Part shown: in pieces, positions 56,286-64,000 of the stretch
How positions within the stretch are numbered: the first letter of the stretch is position 1
Layout: each line of letters begins with the position of its first letter
Assembly: GCA_033439255.1 (NCBI GenBank)
Contig: CM065883.1
Coordinates: 1,984,001-2,048,000, forward strand
From: Hericium rajendrae
Lineage: Eukaryota; Basidiomycota; Agaricomycetes; Russulales; Hericiaceae
Length of the DNA: 64,000 nt
Direction of reading: 5' to 3'
Notes under the pieces: model-generated
The model's input: the letters and a program-made list of their open reading frames with translations, nothing else
Told to the model about the DNA's origin: nothing
Databases searched by the model: none
Position numbers and translations under genes: made by a program

Positions 56286-59200
56286 TCACAGTGCGCCCTC
56301 AAACAACAGTGGCCTTGGTTTCCTGATATGAGGTGAGGGAGAAATAAGAGCAGGCCTGAAGGTAGAAAAAAGTCTATGAGCGTCATATCATCCAGATGTA
56401 AAAAAAAATACTCACATTGATGTCCCACAATTTGCCGCCGGATTGCCCATGATGATACTCTCCGACACGCCGGCAATACTGTCCGTCTTTCCGTAGGCTG
56501 CGGCGTCGAACAAGTGGTCGGTGGTCTTCTCGAATGAAGCAAGCATGAGCACGCTGTCTTTCATCTTCGCCACACCGAAGCGAGTGATCCCCAACACTTC
56601 GCCCTTGTATGACATGGTGTCGCCGAGCAACATGACGTGACGAGGGTCAATACTCATGCCGTGGCTCCCCATTGTGAACTGGATTTCGTCGATGATGGTC
56701 TTCCTGGCAGCTTCAATGCCAAGGACTTGAGCGACTTCAATGACATGATTGGACGTGGTGTGTTCCCCGACGATTCCTATGGTATGATTTTTAGTCATGT
56801 TGGCGGCTATAGATAAATGAAGACCGACCTTCCGTAGTCATGCACTTTTGCAAGCCATAGCCCTCGACGAGCAGCTCCTTATCGCCTTTCTTACCCCGAT
56901 CGTCATCTTTGTCCTTCACGTTAATGACGGCACGGGCAATTGTTGGTACGCCCTTGAAAAAAGTCAATGAAGACTCAAGGAAGATGCGGCAGGGCTGCTT
57001 ACTTTGACGACAACCTCTGGCAACAGCCTCTTCAGTTCCCTCAGACGATAATAGTTATCTTGTCCATCTATATAGATGCGCAGGCGATTCTTGCGGGGGA
57101 TGATGGTGATCGACTTCATAGGCCATAAGTAATCAGTCCCTATATTAATCATTATAGGCTCACCTCCTGCTTCACTTTGAGCTTCCTCGTGTTTACGATA
57201 GCCCATTTGATGTCGTCTATTGTCATTTCAAGCTGGATGCAATCAGTCAGTCAGTCATCGGTTCGAGGCCCGCAAGGTCCGGCGCACCTGGAGTCTCTGA
57301 ATACCCTCCATATCGACAATGATTCCGATATAGGTGTATTCCGGTGCCCAAGCTTCTTCCAAGACGGAAGCGATCTGAAGGAATACTGAGTATTGCCACG
57401 ATAGAAGAATCAAGTCAAGCACGTACGTCGCCGAGATGTGTTTTTTCTAGCCGGCCCTTGACAATACGCGCTGAAGGCTCAGAATCTGCCGTTACTAGCC
57501 TACAACTGATGATGGGCGTGCTGATAGCCTTCGCGGCGTTGATAATTTCCTTGATACGGGGAACACCCAAGGTGACGTTCATGGACGCGACACCAGCGAA
57601 ATGGAACGTCTTGAGAGTCATTTGGGTACCAGGTTCACCAATAGACTGAGCCCCAACGGCACCAACAGTGGAACCTGTGGTGGATACATTTCTTCAGCAA
57701 TCCGGCCACATCAAAAAAAGAAAGACAAGATACCAGGCTCAATCTTGGCTTTGACATATTTTATCCAGCAGATACTCAAGAACGAAAGTAGCTGATCCTC
57801 AGTCACTTTGGCCTTGTTATCAACGATCGCCTTGTCCGCGTCTAGATACAGATGCAGGTCAGCTCTGTGCGAACATCTGCACTAAGGAACTTGAGTCACT
57901 CACCAGACGCTCCCATGGATAAGTCGGTGTCGGCATCCCACTCCTCTTCACGCTCCAGTGCCTCGAACATGCCGCGACTTTTACGCATCCTCGCTAGATG
58001 CTCGGCGACATGCTCTCTGACGAAGGTACGGACGATGGAGATGTAGGACGGAGTACATTCGGAAGCGAACTTCTTCAGGGAAAGCTCGCGAGCAGTGATT
58101 TCTAGAATTTCGTACGGGAGAAGGCCTCGCGAAGTGCGATCCGCGATTGACTAACAATGTGATCTCAGTCGTCGGTAATGATGGATCGGAAGGAGGGACT
58201 TACCGCAGCATGTCTCCAAGCCCGAACGAATTCAAGGGGCTGGGCATCACCTTCCAGGCAAGCAGGATCCAAACCGTCGTCGCCATATCGGAACTGCACG
58301 AGACCCCCCGTGCCAGTGCGCACGGAAAGATCATATTGGGTCGTCAGATCCTCCAGGGCCTTCATCAAACGCCGCTGCATGTAACCTGTCTCTGCCGTCT
58401 TGACAGCAGTATCGACCAAGCCCTCACGTCCAGAGATAGCGTGGAATAGGAATTCCGTAGGGGACAAGCCAGAGTAGAAACTATTGCGAACGAATCCCTT
58501 AGACGGCGGTGACCGCGACTTCTTTGGAAAATGTGGCAAAGATCGGTCCTGGAAGCCATCCGGGACACGATGTCCGGCGATAATCTGTTGGCCGACACAA
58601 GCAACCATCTGCGAGACATTGATGATGGAACCTTGAATCCGACCGACAATGAGAAACGTTTATTATGGATATGTTTCAAACCCTACCTTTTGAACCACAA
58701 GTTGCCATGATCAATGGTGCATTGTGGCGACTAAGCTCCTTCATGCAGATTTCTCCGACCTCATCACGAACTTTCGAGAGTTCCGACGAGATCATGGCTT
58801 CCAGCGTCTGTTCTTGATTACACCCCGCTTTGTTCTCTAGTTTACCCTTCTTCGCCAGAGTGATAAGATCCTGACACGCAGCATAGGCTTTCTCAACCAG
58901 TGAATCCTTCTTGCTCGAGAGGACTGGGCCAGGAATAACATCATTGATACCTAGCGAGAAACCGAAGTTCGCTGCGCAAATACCAGTTCAGTGCACTTGT
59001 TGCAAGAATGAAGTTGATGGCAGTATCAACGCACCAAGATATCGAGCACAAAGCTTGGCAAGGCGATTCATGGCTGCAGCGGCTTCATCTGGTCCGTAAT
59101 CCCTCATGATGACACCGAAGACCGACTTCTTCTTGCCGGCGCCAACCGTTGCCTTATCCATCACTCCACACATGATCTCGCTGTTGACGATTACAAGCCA

Positions 59201-61525
59201 CCCGTCATTCGGAGACATATCCGCTACCGGATTCATGCGACTGGAATAACATTTCGGATCCGGTTTGTGCTGTGTATTGCATTTGGATTCCACATTGACA
59301 AAAATGTTGTAGGACTTGTTAGGTCGCATGAGGACGTTGAAGATTTGCTTTCCCGTCCAAAGTCGTACAGGCTTCCAAATCGTTGGGGGAGGTATATCGA
59401 TTTGAAGGTCCGCGTCTGCGAAATACGAGCAAATCTGGGTGAACTGGGAACGGTCAAAGAATTGATCGCGGCGGGAGAGTAGGTAGGAGGCTGTGATGAA
59501 ATCCTGGATAGCGGCAATGACTGGTTCACCGTTACGTGGAGTGACCATGTTGAGCTTGACGCTCATAAGCTCCAACGCCTCTGTACGGGCCTCCTCCGTT
59601 TGTGGAACGTCTATGATGATGTCAGAGATATAATCCAATTATTGTCAGGAGTACTTACGAAGATTCATTTCATCACCATCGAAATCGGCATTGTAAGGAT
59701 TGCAGACACACTCATTCAGGCGGAATGATCGCCACGGCCTGACTTTGACCTATACATGCATGTTAAAAAACCTGAGGTGCATGGTTGTAATTTCGAAAAC
59801 TTACACGATGGCACATAATGGACAACTATAAACATGATAAGTACGACATTTGGGAGGATTTCGCATTTACGAACCTTGTGCAAACTAGGTTGTCTGTTGA
59901 AAAGGACAACATCTCCATCAATAATGTGCCGCTCAACGACATCTCCGTATCTTAGTCCATCGGCGATCGCAGTCCTATTGCCAAACTTGAGATACTTCTT
60001 GAAACCACTGCTACCAGCAGTAACATAATTTGCTCCTGGATGAACGTCGCAGCCATTCCGAACTGCCTTCTGCAACTTTTCGATGTTGAAAGTGGTCACG
60101 CGTTCCGGGTACGTCAGGATCTTGGCTACACGCTCCGGTACGGCGACTTCGTCGATGCGCAAGTTGGGATCGGGGGAGATGACGGTTCGTCCTGAGAAAT
60201 CGACACGCTTTCCTGAGAGATTGCCACGGAAGCGACCCTGCTTGCCTTTGAGACGCTGGCAGAAGCCGCGGATGGGTTTTTGGCCCATTTGCGAGGGAAC
60301 ACCTGGAAGCTCAGAGTTGATGTACATGGCCACAGAGAGCTGGAGGAATTCCCATTGTTCCTGAGAGAGTATAAGTTCCGCCGCACGATGAGTGGCATAT
60401 ATTTGAGTACTTACCATAAACTGAGGAGTAGGTGCGCCCTTGGTCAGTCCCTGACGGATAAGTGCATTGGTGAAGACTATCTCGGTCAGCTTGACTGTTA
60501 GATCGTCTTCGTTGGATGCGCCGTCCTGGGCAACTGAAGGTCGAATGCAAACTGGAGGTACGGAGATGTACTGCCAGAGATATTCCTCTGGTCTGTTAAA
60601 TTCGGGACGCAGTCCGAGGAGCTCGCAGTCCTATCAAACAATGTCAGATTGCAGACGTAAATATTTTGACTCCGTTCACATACTTCATCCGATATTCGTC
60701 TAAACAAGTCCAATACCTTCAAGGGGTTCAAATCCTCCTGCGCGGCCTTGTTGATGTACATACCGAGCTCCTTCTGACCCTCGACAGCAGCAGCAAAAGT
60801 CTTCTTCCACTTCTCTAGCTCATCAGCGGTCTTCTTGGCCCGAAATTTATCATGAATGATCTTGAGAGCTCCTGCTTTTTTGACCGCCCCATTAGTCGAC
60901 GTGCAATACTGGCAATATACTGTTTTCCGAGCTGCAGTGTTCACGGCTTTGATAAGAGTCATTCTCTGGATGTTTTCGAGGTTCGGCCGGCGAAATCGCT
61001 TCAGGTATGTACGACGATCAGGCTCGTCCAACATGACGCGTGCACAGCTCTGTGATAATGTTCAATAACCAGGAGACACCAAGTCCCGAGCCCACTCACC
61101 TTGCATATGCACTGGAGAATGCTAATGGTATGTTTGAAATAACCGATGTGGAAGACGGGTACCACAAGTTTAATATAGGCATAATGCCCGACACAGTCGA
61201 CCGAGTTAAGTCCACAGGTCTCGCAGAAGGCTCCTTTGTCAGATGTTCCCTATAGTTGTACGTTCAGTCGCGCTTCGCAGTGAGAATGAGGAACAACGCA
61301 CCAGCCTCCTGTCGAGGACACCATCCTTCACTGGCGCTCTTTCAGCCGAGGTATAGAGGTCACGATGGGTGACCTGGAATTCCGATAACTTGACTACATC
61401 CTGAGCAGTCAATGTGCTAAATTGAATTTGTGTTCTGGAGTAAAGTCTTAGCAGCCGGCCTGCCATCTATTAAAACAAGTTGCTTACATGACCTTCGGAG
61501 CATTATGGGATACCGTCTCCTTCAT
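56286..61525 (-). CDS. RPC1: RNA polymerase III largest subunit
   Basis: Twenty exons: 61525-61488, 61434-61302, 61249-61100, 61049-60684, 60630-60415, 60360-59875, 59825-59805, 59749-59659, 59610-59035, 58971-58687, 58631-58204, 58150-57904, 57841-57734, 57674-57427, 57374-57288, 57232-57164, 57113-57003, 56952-56829, 56776-56416 and 56322-56286. They sum to 4182 bp, 1393 residues, the usual size. It synthesises tRNA, 5S and U6 RNA. Landmarks: [20 protein letters not shown], a CETCG zinc motif, [20 protein letters not shown], the catalytic [10 protein letters not shown] (59663-59692), and [20 protein letters not shown] with [14 protein letters not shown]. Pol III rather than Pol I or II is indicated by the N terminus, the lack of a heptad tail, and [20 protein letters not shown] near the C terminus (yeast RPO31). 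Confidence 0.95.
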
Positions 61526-61754
61526 TGTTTCTTGCTATCGATACATGAACACGGACAAGTTGGGTTGCAGCGCAAGAGACAAGTGCTGGATAAGTGCTGA
61601 ATCCAAAATTCGGTCTGACCGAGTCCTCGATCGGGCAGAGATCTGATCACATGGCGGCTTCCCACGGGTCGCGTCCACTTGCGCGTCGCCCTCCGCGGCG
61701 CCTGCAGTCAGGCCCTCCTCATACCGTAACGTTCTCCCTCTCTTTCTCTCAACA
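61526..61754. promoter_or_regulatory. Compact divergent promoter of RPC1 and SCL1
   Basis: Only 229 bp separate the two start codons, so two housekeeping genes share one bidirectional promoter. No TATA box is evident. Confidence 0.55.
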
Positions 61755-62882
61755 ATGTCTCGCACATCTTATGACAGGTTCGTCTAGGGCTGATTTTCGA
61801 CTCCGTGTGATTTTCATAATCGTTTCTCAGATATCTGACCGTATTCTCGCCGGATGGCCGTTTGTATCAAGTCGGTGCGTCTACATTACTAGCCTTCGCC
61901 TTTCCAGCATCAGCAGTTGAGTTCACGATTCACAGAGTATGCATTCAAAGCGATATCTGGCTCGGGCCACACTGCCATCTCTGTCCGAGGGAAGGATACC
62001 TCTGTCGTAGTCATTCAGAAGAAAGTGCCGGTGCGTTCTATACTACTTATAGTACTCCTTCGGCAACAGTTGACCATCGATCCAGGACAAGCTCATCGAC
62101 GCGTCGACACTCACTCATCTATACAGTATCACGCCCACAATCGGATGTGTGGTCGCTGGTCTCGTCGGTGTGTCCTGCCTCTGTATCTTTGTATCTGTCT
62201 TGCGCTGACGCGTACAAGGCGATGCGAGGAACCAAGTCATGCGTGCACGGATGGAGGCGGCAGACTACCGCTATAAGTATGGTTACGAGATCACGCCAGA
62301 TGCGCTCTCGCGTCGTATGGCGAATCTGAACCAGGTCTCGACGCAGCGTGCCGGTATGCGACCATTGGGCATCTGTGCGTGTATTTTTGGATGCCCTATG
62401 AATTATTCGCTGAATTCATTTCATACTTCCATCAGCCGTGATTATCATCGGTATCGACCCTGAACTTGGGCCACAAGTGTTCAAGCTTGACCCTGCCGGT
62501 TACTTTGTCGGCTTCCATGCCACTGCTGCTGGTCAGAAGCAGCAGGAAGCTATGAACCATCTCGAGAAGAAATGGAAGAAGCTGGACAACGGGCGGGGCG
62601 CAGATGACGCACTTCGTGCGGGTGGAACGCTGTCTCGCAACGAAGCTATCGAGGTATGCGTGACAGTTGGGCTGTCTTCAGTTATGGCACTGATTATCTC
62701 TCGCATAGATGGCAATTGAAGCGATCTCGACAGTGCACGCGACGGATTTCAAGGCAGGAGAACTTGAGATTGGCATCACGTCCACAAGCGAGGAAGAGTC
62801 GCCCAAGACGCGAGGACTGTGGCGAGTGATGGGAGAGGCGGAAGTAGAACAGCACCTGTTGGCATACGCAGAAAAGGATTGA
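61755..62882 (+). CDS. SCL1: 20S proteasome subunit alpha-1 (PSMA6)
   Basis: Seven exons: 61755-61777, 61831-61874, 61936-62030, 62086-62167, 62219-62374, 62436-62653 and 62709-62882, giving 263 residues. It is a structural subunit of the outer ring of the 20S core. The proteasome alpha signature [20 protein letters not shown] opens the protein, followed by [80 protein letters not shown] and [17 protein letters not shown]. The YKYGYEI and RPLG segments single out alpha-1 among the seven alpha types. The last 40 residues carry a longer Ser/Glu-rich loop than the human protein. Confidence 0.95.
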
Positions 62883-63075
62883 TTGTAGATTACCTGTTTA
62901 CGAGAATGCGCATTCATTACGTCGCACACCAGCGCCGATTGTATCAATGCTATGTCTACTCGACGAAAATGCAACGGGAGCTCTAAGAAATTGACTTTCA
63001 GGAAAGGGGGATCACTAGTAGTGCAGTCATGCGCTGGGAAGCATTGGGTCTCGGGCAGATACATCAAACTCTCAA

Positions 63076-63402
63076 TTAATGAAGCGACGCTCCTCCACTC
63101 TATAACTCAAAGTTGGTCCATATCACGAAGAACTGAGCATTACTAGGACTCACCGCAATCGCGTCAATTTCCGACTCATCCAGGTGTCTGATCTTTGGGT
63201 CCGAGACCCAAGCCGGTGCCTCCCAGAATTCTTCGTATACCTGATTGCCCGACCCATTTGAGCCGCTTGCAGCAGGTCCAGCGCTACTTTTCTTGATGGA
63301 GCTCTCAAATTTCTTCAGGAAGTCTGAGAACCTTTCCTTGAGCTGTGCGGGTGCAGCTGGGTGCGCGTGCTGAGGCTCCGGTGCTATTGAGAGGAGGGAC
63401 AT
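63076..63402 (-). CDS. Small conserved fungal protein, function unknown
   Basis: Exons 63402-63154 and 63099-63076 encode 90 residues. A helical segment (QLKERFSDFLKKFESSIKK) is followed by a glycine/serine linker and an aromatic stretch (YEEFWEAPAWVSDPKIRHLD then SEIDAIA), ending SGGASLH after the intron. I recall similar short fungal proteins with FWEAP and SGGASLH but cannot name them. No transmembrane or signal sequence is present. Confidence 0.7.
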
Positions 63403-63796
63403 AAGTCTAGTTCAGATTTCACTAGTCAGAGCGCGTACTGGTGGGCCATTTCCGCTTTCCAATGAAATGTATGAGCGGTTTATGTTGTGCAAGGCGGAGA
63501 GAGGGATGCATGGTACTGAGGAGGTCTTCGGGAATTACCGGCCCTTGGAAATGACGGAAGGTTGTTTGGGTTTGTTAGATTCAGAAGCTCTTGGACAACA
63601 TATGTCAATAACGCCCCCGAAACTCCAGCCCTAACGGCCTCCAGAGTGCTTCCAGGCACCGCACTAGTACTAGTGCTGCGGAGCCGGGATAATTCAGACC
63701 TCTGGGACCTCACCATCAACTCACCATACCAAAGAATCGATGGGAAGATGGAAAAAAGCAGATCATAGCACATTAATATTAAGTAGCATCGAGTGT
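63403..63796. other. Intergenic between two minus-strand genes
   Basis: Promoter of the 90-residue protein and 3' flank of the next gene. No supported coding feature. Confidence 0.4.
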
Positions 63797-64000
63797 CTAC
63801 CATTCCTCTGCGTCATCGTCAGGATCTTTTTCCAATGGAGGCCATAACGTCGTGATCTCCTGGAAACAATCTCCTGCACTACCAGCACTCGTCTCTCCCT
63901 CCTCCACTTTCCACAAATCAGGGCGCTTGGCCTTCAAAACCTCGACGGCTTTGAAGAAGAGCGATTCCGCTGCGACGCTGGCGGAGTCTGACGCCTCGTT
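63797..64000 (-). CDS. C-terminal end of an unidentified protein (cut by window edge)
   Basis: The last 67 codons read in one frame from the right edge to a TAG at 63799-63797. They contain ESLFFKAVEVLKAKRPDLWK and a tail FQEITTLWPPLEKDPDDDAE followed by EW. The acidic end is typical of a protein terminus. Too little is visible to name the family. Confidence 0.6.
   Translation of the reverse strand, partial: NEASDSASVAAESLFFKAVEVLKAKRPDLWKVEEGETSAGSAGDCFQEITTLWPPLEKDPDDDAEEW

Noticed and set aside
57241-57290. GGTTCGAGGCCC resembling a tRNA B-box
   Set aside because: It lies in an RPC1 intron and has no matching A-box, T-stem or acceptor pairing nearby.
1-64000. CRISPR arrays, bacterial operons, riboswitches or prophage
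   Set aside because: The spliceosomal introns, ER/mitochondrial targeting signals and Pol III subunit show nuclear fungal DNA. No regularly spaced repeats of CRISPR type are present.

Overview
This window is nuclear DNA from a filamentous basidiomycete, most likely an Agaricomycete of the polypore type. The evidence is dense, intron-rich genes (introns of about 48-65 bp with GT-AG ends and CTGAC/CTAAC-like branch sites), GC-rich coding regions, very short exons, and gene families typical of Agaricomycetes: F-box/LRR proteins, PHO80-like cyclins, small cysteine-rich secreted proteins and lineage-restricted unknown proteins. Exon structures were worked out by hand from splice signals, reading frame and family knowledge. 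For most named genes the exon lengths sum to an uninterrupted reading frame.

Layout, left to right. 1-2 kb: uridylate kinase (URA6, cut by the left edge) diverging from nucleoporin NUP37. 2-3.5 kb: an AT-rich island and a tRNA-Ala gene that appears split at its anticodon. 4-10 kb: a PHO80-like cyclin and a long low-complexity nuclear-type protein. 10-12.8 kb: a second AT-rich island. 12.8-23.4 kb: an LRR-like unknown, an APC amino-acid permease, the mitochondrial peptidase ICP55, an Hsp20 with a perfect heat-shock element upstream, and an F-box protein. 24-31.3 kb: a small unknown protein (family A), a COMT-type O-methyltransferase, an acyl-CoA dehydrogenase, and the mitochondrial glycine carrier HEM25. 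31.6-35.2 kb: a broken family A copy, then a divergent pair of family B and family A genes. 35.7-42.7 kb: a large inverted repeat with arms of about 3 kb and a 1.08 kb spacer, each arm holding a C2H2 zinc-finger gene. 43-48.7 kb: a damaged F-box gene and a GH47 alpha-mannosidase. 49-52.9 kb: a second divergent B/A pair with two small secreted proteins. 53.9-64 kb: conserved housekeeping genes, namely glucosidase II beta (GTB1), RNA polymerase III largest subunit (RPC1), proteasome alpha-1 (SCL1), a 90-residue conserved protein and the end of another gene.

The most unusual content lies between 24 and 52 kb. One small protein family (A, about 160-172 residues, three intact copies and one relic) occurs four times. 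Twice it is paired head-to-head with a member of another unnamed family (B), forming two similar 2.8 kb cassettes. These flank the zinc-finger palindrome, whose arms are identical near the centre and diverge outward, as expected for ongoing gene conversion. Functions for A and B cannot be assigned from the sequence. The housekeeping genes do not form a single pathway, although URA6 (as read here), ICP55, HEM25 and the acyl-CoA dehydrogenase are all mitochondrial, and GTB1 and GH47 both act on N-glycans.
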